64,000 nucleotides of DNA from Quadrisphaera sp. RL12-1S (GCF_014270065.1 NZ_JACNME010000002.1:310001-374000), one strand, 5' to 3'; positions 44,044-52,376 are shown, counted from the first letter of the stretch. Numbers and translations are program-made. The notes: a model not told the origin generated them from the letters alone.

Positions 44044-45492
44044 ATGAGCCCACGCAGCGCGTCTGCCCTGCCGACGACCCGTGCCGTGATCTACACGCGG
44101 GCATCGCTCGACGCCACGGGCGAGCGTGCGTCAGTGCTCAGGCAGGAGGAAGCGTGCCGCGGGCTCGCCCTCGCACGCGGCTGGACCGTGACGGAAGTGC
44201 TGACGGACAACTCGATTGGTGCACGTGGGGACCGCGAGCGTCCCGCGTGGCAAGCCGTGCTCGACCGCGTGGCAACGGGCGCCGCCGACGTCGTTGTGGC
44301 GTGGCACATGGACCGCTGTACGCGGAACATGGCCGACTTAGAGGAATTGATCTTACTCTGCAACGACACTGGCGTGGGCCTCGCTACCGCAACGGGCGAC
44401 ATCGACCTCACCACCGATACGGGTCGCATGGTTGCGCGCATTCTTGCGGCGGTCGCGGCGGCCGAGGTGGAGCGCAAGGCGGCCCGGCAGCGGCTGGCAA
44501 ATCAGGACCGTGCCACGCAGGGGAAGCCAAACACGGGCGGCGCCCGCGCGTTCGGGTACGCGGCCAACCATGTTGACGTGGTGCCCGAGGAGGCCGACGC
44601 GATTCGGTGGGGTGCTGAGCAAGCGCTCGCCGGCGCGAGCATGCGGTCGATAGCCGAGGAGTGGACCGCCCGCGGGCTCGGGTCGAGCCGGTGGAAAGAG
44701 ATGGGGGCGCGGCAGCAGTGGTCGGCGCGCGGAGTGCGCGGGGTGCTCACCTCGCCGCGCTACATCGGGGTGCGCGTCTACAACGGGGAGCGCATGGACG
44801 CGCCGGGCACGTGGCCGGCCATCCTTACGGCTGAGCAGCACGAGCAGTTGACGGCGCTGCTCAACGACGAGTCGCGAACCGCGGGGACCATCAAGTTGGG
44901 GCGCACCCCGTCTAACTTGCTCACGGCCATTGCGGAGTGTGGGTCGTGCGGCTGCACCGTGAACGCGTCAAAGTCCCGCGGCAGGGACGTGTACGTGTGC
45001 CGGTCGGAGTCGTGCACGTCGCGCGTGAAGGTGGAGCGCGCCCCGGCTGACGCGGCGGTGGCCGCTGCCGTCATCGCAAGGCTGACCATGCTCGCCGCCG
45101 GTACTGACCCGGCCGCCTCGGACGACGCGGACGCGGACGCGGCAGAGGCACGTAGGCGCGCGGCGGACGCACGGCAACGGAAGGCCGAGGCGGCGGCGCT
45201 GTTCGCGGAAGGGACCATCGACCGAGAGCAGTTGGGGACGATCAGCCGGCGCATGACCGCGGTTTTGGTGGAGTGCGAGGAGGTGACCCGGCGTGCACGG
45301 CGCTCTCCCGTCCTCGCGGACCTGCTAAGCGCACGCAACGTCGCGCACGCGTGGAGCGCTCTGCCGCTTGACCGGCAGCGCGCCGTGACGCAGGTGCTCT
45401 TCTCGGTGCAACTCCTGCGAGTGGGGGAGCGAGGGTGGGTTGCTGACTGGACTGCAGATGACGGGCTGAGCCTTGAGGCACTAGCCGCATAG
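44044..45492 (+). CDS. int: Large serine recombinase (integrase)
   Basis: 482 residues from ATG 44044; an in-frame GTG at 44020 is possible. The catalytic domain starts VIYTRASLDATGERASVLRQ with nucleophile Ser21, then VVAWHMDRCTRNMADLEELI and the long E helix AAVAAAEVERKAARQRLANQ. A recombinase domain (GARAFGYAANHVDVVPEEAD) and a zinc ribbon (CGSCGCTVN and VCRSESC) follow, with a coiled coil rich in Ala/Arg/Glu near 370-430. It stands next to attL and points inward, as expected for an integrase gene beside its attachment site. It should recombine attP with the udgX attB. Confidence 0.95.
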   Translation: MSPRSASALPTTRAVIYTRASLDATGERASVLRQEEACRGLALARGWTVTEVLTDNSIGARGDRERPAWQAVLDRVATGAADVVVAWHMDRCTRNMADLEELILLCNDTGVGLATATGDIDLTTDTGRMVARILAAVAAAEVERKAARQRLANQDRATQGKPNTGGARAFGYAANHVDVVPEEADAIRWGAEQALAGASMRSIAEEWTARGLGSSRWKEMGARQQWSARGVRGVLTSPRYIGVRVYNGERMDAPGTWPAILTAEQHEQLTALLNDESRTAGTIKLGRTPSNLLTAIAECGSCGCTVNASKSRGRDVYVCRSESCTSRVKVERAPADAAVAAAVIARLTMLAAGTDPAASDDADADAAEARRRAADARQRKAEAAALFAEGTIDREQLGTISRRMTAVLVECEEVTRRARRSPVLADLLSARNVAHAWSALPLDRQRAVTQVLFSVQLLRVGERGWVADWTADDGLSLEALAA

Positions 45493-45495
45493 CCT

Positions 45496-45675
45496 CTAGG
45501 CGGCGGCTGCAGGCACGGCGGTGGCCGTGAGAATCGTCTGCGCGGCGGGGCCCAGCGCGCGGCGCAGCGCTGCCTCTCGGGCCGGGCTGAGGGGCGGCGG
45601 CGCGGAGGCGAGGAGGCGCTGCAGCGCAGCAGCGATCAGGGAGTCCTCGGGCGCGGGTACGGACGTGGGTGTCAT
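45496..45675 (-). CDS. Hypothetical protein (59 aa)
   Basis: From ATG 45675 (MTPTSVPAPEDSLIAAALQR), ending 4 bp from the integrase stop in convergent orientation. The middle (LIAAALQRLLASAPPPLSPA) is helical, and the C-terminus is Ala/Thr-rich. Recombination directionality factors are often encoded this close to serine integrases, but nothing in the sequence proves that role. Longer versions starting up to 45789 are possible. Confidence 0.5.
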   Translation of the reverse strand: MTPTSVPAPEDSLIAAALQRLLASAPPPLSPAREAALRRALGPAAQTILTATAVPAAAA

Positions 45676-45972
45676 GCTCCGCACGTGGGGCGGTCGTGCG
45701 TCGGTTACCCGCGCCGTGTGGGCGATGCCGACGGCCGGCGGGCACGTCTGACGGACACTCTTGCTCCGCGAAATGCCGCGACGTCTCACATGCTGAGGCT
45801 GTGATGCACGTCATGGTCACAGCTCTGATCAGCACCGATGTCGGCGCCAAGACCGTCTGAGCGCGTGAGAACGGCTTCTAGTGGCTTCAGACGGCTGGCG
45901 CGGTGGAACGCCGCCCAACGTGTAGGTGACGGCGCAGCATGCGCCCATCGCCCACACCCGCGGAGGGACGCC

Positions 45973-46245
45973 GTGCCATCGACCACCACTGCGCGCTGCG
46001 ACGTCTGCCGCGAGCCGTTCGACCGGCTCGACGGGCTGCCGCACCCGCGGCGCACGTGCTCTGAGCCGTGCCGGCGCGCGCGGGACGCTGCCTACATGGC
46101 CGCGTGGCGCAGGGGCGTGAGCCTCGGTCCCATCGCGCCGGCCGTGGGCGCCGCAGCAGCGCTGCAGCGCCTCGCGGACAGCCTCAGCGACGACGACGTG
46201 CGCGCCCTCGTGGAGCGCGCCGCATCCGTCGCTCTGCGCGCCTAG
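45973..46245 (+). CDS. Small zinc-finger-like protein (90 aa)
   Basis: GTG 45973 follows GGAGGG (45962-45967) at 5 nt. CDVCREPFDRLDGLPHPRRT and CSEPCRRARDAAY place four Cys as CxxC-x17-CxxxC, probably a zinc site; the Arg-rich helix after it could bind nucleic acid. The C-terminal half is Ala-rich and helical (LQRLADSLSDDDVRALVERA). No family recognised. Divergent from the 59-residue ORF. Confidence 0.65.
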   Translation: MPSTTTARCDVCREPFDRLDGLPHPRRTCSEPCRRARDAAYMAAWRRGVSLGPIAPAVGAAAALQRLADSLSDDDVRALVERAASVALRA

Positions 46246-46655
46246 CGCGCCTCTCGTACCTCCCTCGCGCCCCGGTCGGCGTGAGGGCGCTGGTGCTCGC
46301 TCACGCCCGGTGCGGAGTAGGTCCCAGCACGCGGCGTGCCCTGACGCCGCGTTGCGGCTCCGGCGCCGCCGTCCTCTCCTACGCGAACGGCCTGGGACGG
46401 CGGTGCTGTCGAGCGTTTACCGACCCCCTCGTGTCGTCGCATGAGGGTGCGCTTCCGCGCCGCTGCCTGTTCCTGCTCGGGGGCGGCGGCGCGGTTGAGC
46501 CACCTGCCGCACGCGCGGCTGACGGTTCCGGGCTCGTCACCCGGTGGGCTGAGGGATTGGACCCCCCTGTCGTGGTTGGGGTGCGAGAGCCGGTGACCCG
46601 CATGGGTCGCCGGCTCTTGCTGTATCCGGCCCTGCCGCGCGAGGTGCGTCTGGCC
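46246..46655. other. Intergenic stretch without a convincing gene
   Basis: Several overlapping ORFs exist in different frames, but none has an SD, a domain or consistent codon bias. The only clear signal is a hairpin at 46586-46617 (14-nt arms, one G-T pair, loop GCAT) followed by TTGCTG, which may end transcription from the left. Confidence 0.45.
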
Positions 46656-46776
46656 CGTCATCGGCCTCTGTAGGTGGCTACCGAGTGCTATCTCTTGTTT
46701 CCTGCTATAAGAACACACACTCTTATACATGTAATAAGGGACGGGGAAGCGTAGCCACCTACAGAGGCCGATGACG
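46656..46776. repeat. 26-bp perfect inverted repeat around a 69-bp AT-rich core
   Basis: Arms 46656-46681 and 46751-46776 are exact reverse complements (start CGTCATCGGCCTCTGTAGG). The core 46682-46750 is the most AT-rich stretch of the window and contains a nested hairpin TATAAGA (46706-46712) / TCTTATA (46721-46727) with an ACACACAC loop, and ACATGT. This architecture suits a replication origin, a recombination or packaging site, or a protein-bound regulatory region. No ORF crosses it convincingly. Confidence 0.85.
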
Positions 46777-46867
46777 CACAGGACCCCCCTTGAGCCTCAC
46801 CTGAGACGGGAAAGCCCAGCCGCGCAGAAGGCGGGTAATCGCACCGGAACTGCCCCACGTACTAGGC

Positions 46868-47233
46868 ATGACCGTCATCGCGCTCCCCGTTCGCCGTGCG
46901 GCGGCTCCTGCCGTTGCCCTCGCCCCGGCCGTAGACGTTGTGCCGGCCGTGCGCCCCCGCCGCGATTGCGACTGCGGGCAGGCATCCTGCCTCTCGTATC
47001 AGGACGCTATTGATATCGCACACACCATCATTAGCATGTATGTCGCTTCCGACGATGTGGCAGCCGAGCGCATCCGCGCCAGCGTCGGCATCGACGACAG
47101 CCCGCGTCCCGAGGGCGCCGCGCTGCGCTGGTATCAGTCCTGGTCCGGCGACCTGTCCGACGTGCTGACTGAGCGCATGCATCCCGCGGCTCGCGCCGTG
47201 CTCGCTGACGAGCAAGTGCGCCGCTGCGCTTAA
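46868..47233 (+). CDS. Hypothetical protein (121 aa)
   Basis: From ATG 46868 (MTVIALPVRRAAAPAVALAP), 91 bp after the inverted repeat, ending before a strong terminator. The first ~35 residues are Ala/Val/Pro-rich; RRDCDCGQASCLSYQDAIDI holds three Cys; the remainder is helical (DVLTERMHPAARAVLADEQV). The mixed codon use resembles the other element genes. No SD is clear. I do not recognise a family. Confidence 0.65.
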   Translation: MTVIALPVRRAAAPAVALAPAVDVVPAVRPRRDCDCGQASCLSYQDAIDIAHTIISMYVASDDVAAERIRASVGIDDSPRPEGAALRWYQSWSGDLSDVLTERMHPAARAVLADEQVRRCA

Positions 47234-47310
47234 CCAAAGAACTTCCGACGCTGGCCTGTGGAGCCTGTCAGCGCCGGCGCGCCGTCCTCGGGTCGCTCCC
47301 GCCCGGCGCT

Positions 47311-47347
47311 GAATGGCCCGACCCCCGCTATGGGGGCCGGGCCATTC
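47311..47347 (+). terminator. Hairpin terminator inside the element
   Basis: 16-nt arms 47311-47326 and 47332-47347 (one mismatch) with loop GCTAT, followed by GTATATCT. It separates the 121-residue gene from the next one. Confidence 0.8.
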
Positions 47348-47388
47348 GTATATCTAGGCTCCGATACTGCGAAAGGCTCCCGATCATA

Positions 47389-48228
47389 ATGTCTACGAAT
47401 CGACGTGAGATCGTCCTGCAAGCCACGGTCGCCAGCGTGTTTGCGCTCGCTGCCGCTGAGGCTCCGACTACCTGGCCCTACGAGTACGTGCGCGTTGACC
47501 GGCAGGCGTTCTACACCAGCGTCATCAATCTTGTGTCGCCCCTGCTGTCCAAGCCGGCGTCGCTGCACGACGTCCTCACGGCGCTGCGCGTGCTTGAGCG
47601 TGAGGGCGTGGTCACCACGGTGTCCGCCCACGGCGGCAGCGGCACGCACCTGCGCGTCACCCTCGCGTCCCGCGACCCCGGCGCCTGGCACGACTTCACG
47701 CGCGAGGTGCTGCACCTCGGCACCCCTCGTGGCATCGACGGCGCCGAGGGTTACGCGCTGCACTCAGCACCTCACCTGCGCTCGCTAGCCGAGCAGTTCG
47801 GGGTAGTCGTCCCCGAGCAGCACGACGTGGCGACCATGCTGATGACCCGACGAGAGGCCACCACCGTGGCCGCGCGGGAGGCACAGGCGCAGGACCGAGC
47901 CTGCACGCGCTGCCGCGTCGTCCAGCCGGCGAGCGAGTTCCGCCCGCGCTGGGGCGGCGACCTCGGACCCCGGCGCAGCGACTGCAAGACCTGCGAGCGC
48001 ACGCGACGCGAGGAGTACGCGCAGGCCGCAGAGCAGGTGACCGCGCGCACGGGCAAGCGCTGCTACCGCTGCGGACACACCCTCCCCCTCGACATGTTCG
48101 CCCCGCGCACCGAGTCCGCGGACGGGCTGTCCTCCCGGTGCACCGAGTGCGACGCCCCGTCCGAGCCCGACACCGCCGGCCCATCGATGGGCACCCCGGC
48201 GTACGCCGCGCTCAGTACCCCCCGGTGA
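47389..48228 (+). CDS. Putative wHTH plus zinc-ribbon protein of the element (279 aa)
   Basis: From ATG 47389 after GAAAGG. Residues ~10-110 look like a winged-helix region (SLHDVLTALRVLEREGVVTT then GSGTHLRVTL). From ~165 there are two zinc-binding units with paired CxxC: ACTRCRVVQPASEFRPRWGG with CKTCER, then CYRCGHTLPLDMF with CTEC. The two-unit pattern (CxxC - PxxxF - CxxC) is common in phage and element proteins. It is the largest unassigned protein near the inverted repeat and could be its regulator or replication factor; function not known. Confidence 0.72.
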   Translation: MSTNRREIVLQATVASVFALAAAEAPTTWPYEYVRVDRQAFYTSVINLVSPLLSKPASLHDVLTALRVLEREGVVTTVSAHGGSGTHLRVTLASRDPGAWHDFTREVLHLGTPRGIDGAEGYALHSAPHLRSLAEQFGVVVPEQHDVATMLMTRREATTVAAREAQAQDRACTRCRVVQPASEFRPRWGGDLGPRRSDCKTCERTRREEYAQAAEQVTARTGKRCYRCGHTLPLDMFAPRTESADGLSSRCTECDAPSEPDTAGPSMGTPAYAALSTPR

Positions 48229-48421
48229 CGTGGTGGCAGGGCCGCTGCACGGGTTCCTGAGCCACCGGCACTGCTCACCCCTGCCCCGCACCTGCCCCCG
48301 CTGCCGACCCCGGCAGCGGAGTTCCTGGCCCCACCCGCGACCCACGTGACGCCCGCGTGCGCTGCCTTGCCGAGAAGCGCAGCGCACGCGCTGGCCGCGA
48401 CCACGAGAGGAACACCGACAA

Positions 48422-48691
48422 GTGAATGAGTGGGTCAACGGCTGTGCGCCGACGACCGCTGGCGAACTGCTCGTGCTCGACGACGCGTGGCGCGACGAAC
48501 TGGTGAACCACCGAGATCAGTGCCGATGCACCGCGGCTCGACCGAGGAACCGGCGTAATTCAGACGGGCGCTGCAACTACTCAGCCGCGGTCGTGGTGCC
48601 GGTGGACGGCGCCCACGACTACCGCGCCGTATCTGCATGGCAATCGCTCTGCTATTCGCACCATTACGGAATGTTGCACCCTGAAATGTAG
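48422..48691 (+). CDS. Small Cys/His protein, possibly HNH-like (89 aa)
   Basis: From GTG 48422 after GAGAGGAA. The C-terminal half VVVPVDGAHDYRAVSAWQSL-CYSHHYG resembles the end of phage HNH nucleases (H/D pair, then LCxxHH), and two Cys pairs (CRC, C-x7-C) precede it. The match is weak and the N-terminal HNH residues are not all identifiable. Its place just before the terminase-small-subunit-like gene is where HNH genes sit in cos-type phages, which gives some support. Confidence 0.45.
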   Translation: MNEWVNGCAPTTAGELLVLDDAWRDELVNHRDQCRCTAARPRNRRNSDGRCNYSAAVVVPVDGAHDYRAVSAWQSLCYSHHYGMLHPEM

Positions 48692-48908
48692 AACGATCTA
48701 GCAGCCGCTGACGCGGACGCCTCAGTCGTTTTTATCGACCTCGCCCCTGATAACGCAGCGTGACGAGTCGCTGGACCCCAGGGGGTGACCCCCTCACCGG
48801 TGGATCACCAGGGGTCGGAGAGGGGCTGCGGCTCCCACTCTGGATGCCCAGCATGCCGCTGTTTTGCCTAGTCTGATTACTCAGGGTTATAGCGAATGAG
48901 AGTAGGAT
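48692..48908. other. Intergenic, 217 bp, short repeats only
   Basis: No ORF with support. GACCCC and GGGGTC/GGGGTGA words recur (about 48775-48820) and could form a hairpin around CACCGGTG. The AT-rich tail (about 48855-48905) may hold the promoter of the next operon. Confidence 0.4.
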
Positions 48909-49316
48909 ATGACCGATACTGAGCCGGCCTCGCCGCCGACTTCCGAGCGGGACCCGCTGACCCCGCCGCTACCGTTGGAAGGCGCCGCGTTTGCGCTGTG
49001 GCAGGGGTTTATCGGGGACGCGGCCGATAATGACCTAGAGCCCGATTCCCGAGAACTCGCGCTGCTTTATCGAGCCTGTTCGGCGCTCACGCACGTGGAG
49101 CGCTTGCAGCGCGAGGTAGCGGCGCTGCCCTCGCTGGTGACCACGGGATCGGCCGGCCAGGTGGTGAGTCACCCCCTGCTCGCCACGCTCGCGGCCGCGG
49201 AAGCCACCGCCCTCGCCTCGCTGCGCGCCCTGGCCGTGAGCCCCGACGCGAGCGCTGCAGCCTCCGCGAAGGCCAGTAAGCGCTGGCACGGCCCCGCCGT
49301 GGTCAACCTGCGGTGA
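48909..49316 (+). CDS. Terminase small subunit-like (P27-type) protein
   Basis: 135 residues from ATG 48909. The pattern SRELALLYRACSALTHVERL, then VTTGSAGQVVSHPLLATLAA, then AATALASLRAL-like helices, matches the P27/phage small-terminase layout: an N-terminal helix pair, a G-x-x-G-Q-V-V-x-H/N-P-L turn, a long helix and a basic tail (KASKRWHG). In phages such proteins recognise DNA ends for packaging. No large terminase follows, so a satellite-like packaging role or a remnant is possible. Overlaps the next gene by GTGA. Confidence 0.6.
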   Translation: MTDTEPASPPTSERDPLTPPLPLEGAAFALWQGFIGDAADNDLEPDSRELALLYRACSALTHVERLQREVAALPSLVTTGSAGQVVSHPLLATLAAAEATALASLRALAVSPDASAAASAKASKRWHGPAVVNLR

Positions 49317-49693
49317 GGCCCCGCCGTCGTCCCCCGGCCCCGGCCCTGCCGCCGGCCACTGTCGCTGACGGGCTGCCGGCCCTGCACAGCGCCGAGTTCA
49401 TCGCCGCCGTGGACGCCGCGGTCACGGCGCAGAGCAACCCCCGCGTGCTGCCCCGGCCCTGGGAGGTGCTGCGCGATGCGTACACCGGCCGCACCGCTGA
49501 GCAGCACGCCGATGCGTTCGCGGCCGGTGAGCCGCCGTCAGAGGCGCTGCTCGCCCTCACGTTCTACGCGTCGGCCCGTGAGCGTTTGCACCGCGCTGAA
49601 GACCCCGCCGGCACGGCCGGCGCTTCCCCTGAGCGCGTGGCGTGGCGCTGGACCGCGTTCCGCCCCCCGTACGACGCCGAGAGGACCACATGA
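49313..49693 (+). CDS. Hypothetical phage-like protein (126 aa)
   Basis: From GTG 49313, overlapping the previous stop; ends with an ATGA overlap to the next gene. Pro/Arg-rich N-terminus, then a helical body (FIAAVDAAVTAQSNPRVLPR and EALLALTFYASARERLHRAE). No Cys and no membrane segment. Family not recognised. The chained overlaps mark it as part of one operon from 48909 to 50937. Confidence 0.65.
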   Translation: MRPRRRPPAPALPPATVADGLPALHSAEFIAAVDAAVTAQSNPRVLPRPWEVLRDAYTGRTAEQHADAFAAGEPPSEALLALTFYASARERLHRAEDPAGTAGASPERVAWRWTAFRPPYDAERTT

Positions 49694-49899
49694 GCACCCC
49701 ACCCACGCCGCAGGACATTGAGGGCGCCTACACCGAGGCTGCTTCCGCGGCCCGCGCGCTGACCGAGGCGCAGGCCGCGGTGGCGAATCTCGTGACCCTG
49801 CTGCCCGAACGACAGCGCAGCGCGGAGGCTGCAGAACTCCGTCTGACCGCGGCCCGAGCCCGCGTTCGCGACCTAGAGGCCCGTGCGGTGGCCGCGTGA
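49690..49899 (+). CDS. Small coiled-coil protein (69 aa)
   Basis: From ATG 49690 with an ATGA overlap. After MSTPPTPQDIEGAYTEAA it is one long amphipathic helix rich in Ala, Glu, Arg and Leu (EAAELRLTAARARVRDLEAR), likely a coiled coil. It overlaps the next ORF by GTGA. Function unknown. Confidence 0.65.
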   Translation: MSTPPTPQDIEGAYTEAASAARALTEAQAAVANLVTLLPERQRSAEAAELRLTAARARVRDLEARAVAA

Positions 49900-50006
49900 G
49901 CCACGACGTCGCCCGTGCCCTGTTATCCGAGATCGACGCGCTGCGCGAGGCCATAGAGCACCTCCGCGGACGCGTCGTCGCCCTGATTGGAAAGGAGGTC
50001 CCATGA
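49896..50006 (+). CDS. Very small helical protein (36 aa)
   Basis: From GTG 49896, overlapping the previous stop by GTGA, and its own TGA overlaps the next ATG. It reads MSHDVARALLSEIDALREAI then EHLRGRVVALIGKEVP, a single amphipathic helix with heptad Leu/Ile. Overlaps on both sides and matching codon use support it despite its size. Confidence 0.6.
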   Translation: MSHDVARALLSEIDALREAIEHLRGRVVALIGKEVP

Positions 50007-50152
50007 CCACCCCCGAGCCCTGGACGCCGCCGGCGTTCCTCAGCACCCCGCCGATTGAACAGCCGATGCAGCCCGTCGCCATCACGGACGGCCTGAGCCC
50101 GATGCAGCGAGCGATGGCCGAGGCGCATAACGCGCGCTTGACCAGCGCCTGA
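50003..50152 (+). CDS. Small Pro-rich protein (49 aa)
   Basis: From ATG 50003 with a strong AAGGAGG (49992-49998) 4 nt upstream, inside the previous ORF. MTTPEPWTPPAFLSTPPIEQ is Pro-rich, followed by a short helix (LSPMQRAMAEAHNARLTSA). Function unknown. Confidence 0.65.
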   Translation: MTTPEPWTPPAFLSTPPIEQPMQPVAITDGLSPMQRAMAEAHNARLTSA

Positions 50153-50184
50153 CCAGCTACCTCCCGCCAGGAGAAAGAGTTACT

Positions 50185-50937
50185 ATGCCCATGCAGTTCA
50201 CCGCCGAGTCCGTGCCCGCCCTAAGCGCGTCCCCGATTCCCGAGATCGCGCGGAGCGCCGAGGCGTATGAGCGCGCCCTGCGCGACTACCGCGCCGCGGG
50301 CGCTGACCGTGCGCGCTTCGCACAGACACTGCAGAACGCCGACCATGACGACGCGGTGGCGCTTGAGAGGGCGCTTACGGCTGGGCGCCCGGCCCCTGCG
50401 CCCATCGACCGGGACATGCTGGAAGTGCAGCGTGCTGAGGCCGCAGCACGCGAAGCCGCCACTTACCGGATTGCGCAGCGCGCATTTCACGCCGCCATCG
50501 CTGTGGCTCTTGATCACGCTGAGGCGTGGTCCGAGGCGCTTGACAGCGAGCACGAAGCCGCGCGCAGCGACCTTGCTGACGCGCTGAACAGCGTGCGCGC
50601 GGCCACACAGCGCCTCGACGAGATCGACGGCGCATCGGCCGCCGCGCACCACTTGCTCACCTCGCCCCACGATCTTCGGGGCAAGTTCCTCCGCGGCGGG
50701 GTGCGCTTTGGTTCCCACCTGACGTATCAGGACCGGGTGACCACGGCTGACGAACTGCTCGACGGCCTGTCGCGCTACCAGCAGCGCAGTCCCGGCCAGA
50801 AGATCGCAGACCAGCGCACCGAGCAAGGGCGCCCGCGGGCGTTGGCCTCCCCGGTGAGCCGTGCCTTTGAGGGTGGGGACCGCTGGCCTGACGCGAGGGT
50901 CGGTGGCTCGCTAGGCGGGCTGGTCCGCGGGTGGTGA
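50185..50937 (+). CDS. Hypothetical helical protein (250 aa)
   Basis: From ATG 50185, with AGGAG 11 nt upstream; ATG 50191 is an alternative with even longer spacing. Long Ala/Arg/Glu helices (EIARSAEAYERALRDYRAAG, DLADALNSVRAATQRLDEID) suggest a coiled coil, followed by a basic Gly-rich C-terminus. The length and helical content would suit a phage scaffold- or minor head-like protein, but there is no motif to show it. Last gene of the chained set. Confidence 0.65.
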   Translation: MPMQFTAESVPALSASPIPEIARSAEAYERALRDYRAAGADRARFAQTLQNADHDDAVALERALTAGRPAPAPIDRDMLEVQRAEAAAREAATYRIAQRAFHAAIAVALDHAEAWSEALDSEHEAARSDLADALNSVRAATQRLDEIDGASAAAHHLLTSPHDLRGKFLRGGVRFGSHLTYQDRVTTADELLDGLSRYQQRSPGQKIADQRTEQGRPRALASPVSRAFEGGDRWPDARVGGSLGGLVRGW

Positions 50938-51072
50938 TTACGCGAGGCGACGACACGAGACGCTGGCCCCCTGGACGGTCCAGCCGCTGGCGCTCTGCCA
51001 ACGACCGTCCCATCTGTGCCACACTCCGCACCCACTGACCGAGCATGTGAGGCGGGGCGGGAGCATGGATAC

Positions 51073-51816
51073 ATGGCCCTAGTCCGTGAGTACTCATCCA
51101 CGGCGGTTGTCGTCAAGTGCCCAGTGCCGCCAGGCATGCTCACAGCGGCCTGGGCTGCTCGCCACAACATCATTGATGCGTCACAGCTGCCCGATGTTGA
51201 GTATCAAGAGGTAAGCGCTGATGCGATCACCTGGCGAAGCGAGTGGCTGATTTTCACCGCGACCTCAGATTCGCTGCAATTGTTGACAGACAATGAAGCT
51301 CAGGTGGGGCCGCTGCGAGACGTTGCCATTGCCGTCCTGCGCAGCCTGCCCGACACTCCGGTCATCGCGCTGGGAATCAACTACGCCATACATTTCGCAG
51401 TCGGCGGTCGCGAGAATGCTCACAAATTGGCGGACACCATTGCCCCAAAGGATATCTGGGGTGATGCATTACCGCTCGGCGGCCTTCTGGGTCTCACTTT
51501 ACAGTCCAACAGACCAGGCTTGGATGCAGGCCGAGTAACTACTCGGATAGAGCCGTCAACCCTTATACCGCCTAATGGCTTTTTCGTCACCGTAAACGAT
51601 CATTATGACCTATGGAGACTCGAAGAGCCGATTCTAAGCCGAGATGACGTCCCCTCGGCGCCCGCGCCCCCTACAACCATCGAGGCACAGTGGGAATTGG
51701 GGCAGGGGGCGCGGGTCGTTGCCATAGAGGTGTTGGAGCGAGTTTGGAACGACTCCAACCGGCGAGCAACGGAGATATTTGAGAAGGCATATTCCTTCAC
51801 CGGGCAACGTCCATGA
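51073..51816 (+). CDS. Unknown cargo protein A (247 aa)
   Basis: From ATG 51073 (MALVREYSSTAVVVKCPVPP); an earlier in-frame ATG at 51016 lacks an SD. It appears as an alpha/beta protein: a beta-rich start, YQEVSADAITWRSEWLIFTA, a central helix (DVAIAVLRSLPDTPVIALGI then NYAIHF), and a C-terminal amphipathic helix (IEVLERVWNDSNRRATEIFE). No catalytic motif recognised. Codon and base use are clearly less GC-rich than the flanks. First gene of a three-gene operon (ATGA overlap with B), so probably a partner of the MBL-fold hydrolase. Confidence 0.72.
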   Translation: MALVREYSSTAVVVKCPVPPGMLTAAWAARHNIIDASQLPDVEYQEVSADAITWRSEWLIFTATSDSLQLLTDNEAQVGPLRDVAIAVLRSLPDTPVIALGINYAIHFAVGGRENAHKLADTIAPKDIWGDALPLGGLLGLTLQSNRPGLDAGRVTTRIEPSTLIPPNGFFVTVNDHYDLWRLEEPILSRDDVPSAPAPPTTIEAQWELGQGARVVAIEVLERVWNDSNRRATEIFEKAYSFTGQRP

Positions 51817-52376
51817 CAAACCTTCTGGCCGTCAAGGGCGATTCAACGCCGACAGTTGACAACTGGCGATCCGCCAACACGCAAGAAGGCGCCCCGGCAC
51901 CCACTTCTACGGAGCCCCGACTAGTTGATGGTGCTCGCCTTGACCCCGTTCCCCTACGGACGGAGCAACCACCGACGAACGGGCGCGACGAGCAGCAGTC
52001 ACCCAGGACTAAATCGTCGCCTCGACAGGTCGATACCAAGAGGGTGCGCGTCCGCAACCTTCGCCGCTGGGACGGCACGGTTGTCTCGGTGGACCGCACA
52101 AGCTTCACTGTGACTCTGAACCCCGTGGACCATGACGCGCCGATGCTTGATGTGGAATTTGCACTCGACATCCTCTCCGACGCGGAGCGCGCGAGCATCG
52201 CTGTTGGCTCAGCTGTGTACGTGACGTCGAGAAGCGTCCTCAATAATTCGGACCTACCGGAGCGCACGGTGGCGGTTCGATTGCGCCGCCTCTTTGCAAA
52301 GTCAACCGACGAGATTGAGCGTATCGACAAGAAGGCGCGCGCATTGAGAGAAAGACTTGACTCGCTGGCCGAGTGA
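51813..52376 (+). CDS. Unknown cargo protein B (187 aa)
   Basis: From ATG 51813 (ATGA overlap with A). The first ~75 residues are polar and probably disordered; 76-160 form a small beta-barrel (VRNLRRWDGTVVSVDRTSFT then VTLNPVD, VEFALDILSDAERASIAVGS then AVYV); the last 25 residues are a basic helix (DEIERIDKKARALRERLDSL). The beta-barrel looks OB- or SH3-like and could be an adaptor. No homologue recognised. It overlaps gene C by 20 bp. Confidence 0.7.
   Translation: MTNLLAVKGDSTPTVDNWRSANTQEGAPAPTSTEPRLVDGARLDPVPLRTEQPPTNGRDEQQSPRTKSSPRQVDTKRVRVRNLRRWDGTVVSVDRTSFTVTLNPVDHDAPMLDVEFALDILSDAERASIAVGSAVYVTSRSVLNNSDLPERTVAVRLRRLFAKSTDEIERIDKKARALRERLDSLAE

Noticed and set aside
46370-46620. tRNA-like stretch around 46530-46600 as a second attachment site
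   Set aside because: No T-loop GGTTCGA-type sequence and no acceptor stem could be paired.
46242-46730. Leftward and rightward ORFs of 70-200 codons in 46246-46660
   Set aside because: They overlap each other in different frames, lack SD and domains, and one runs into the inverted repeat; typical of GC-rich random ORFs.
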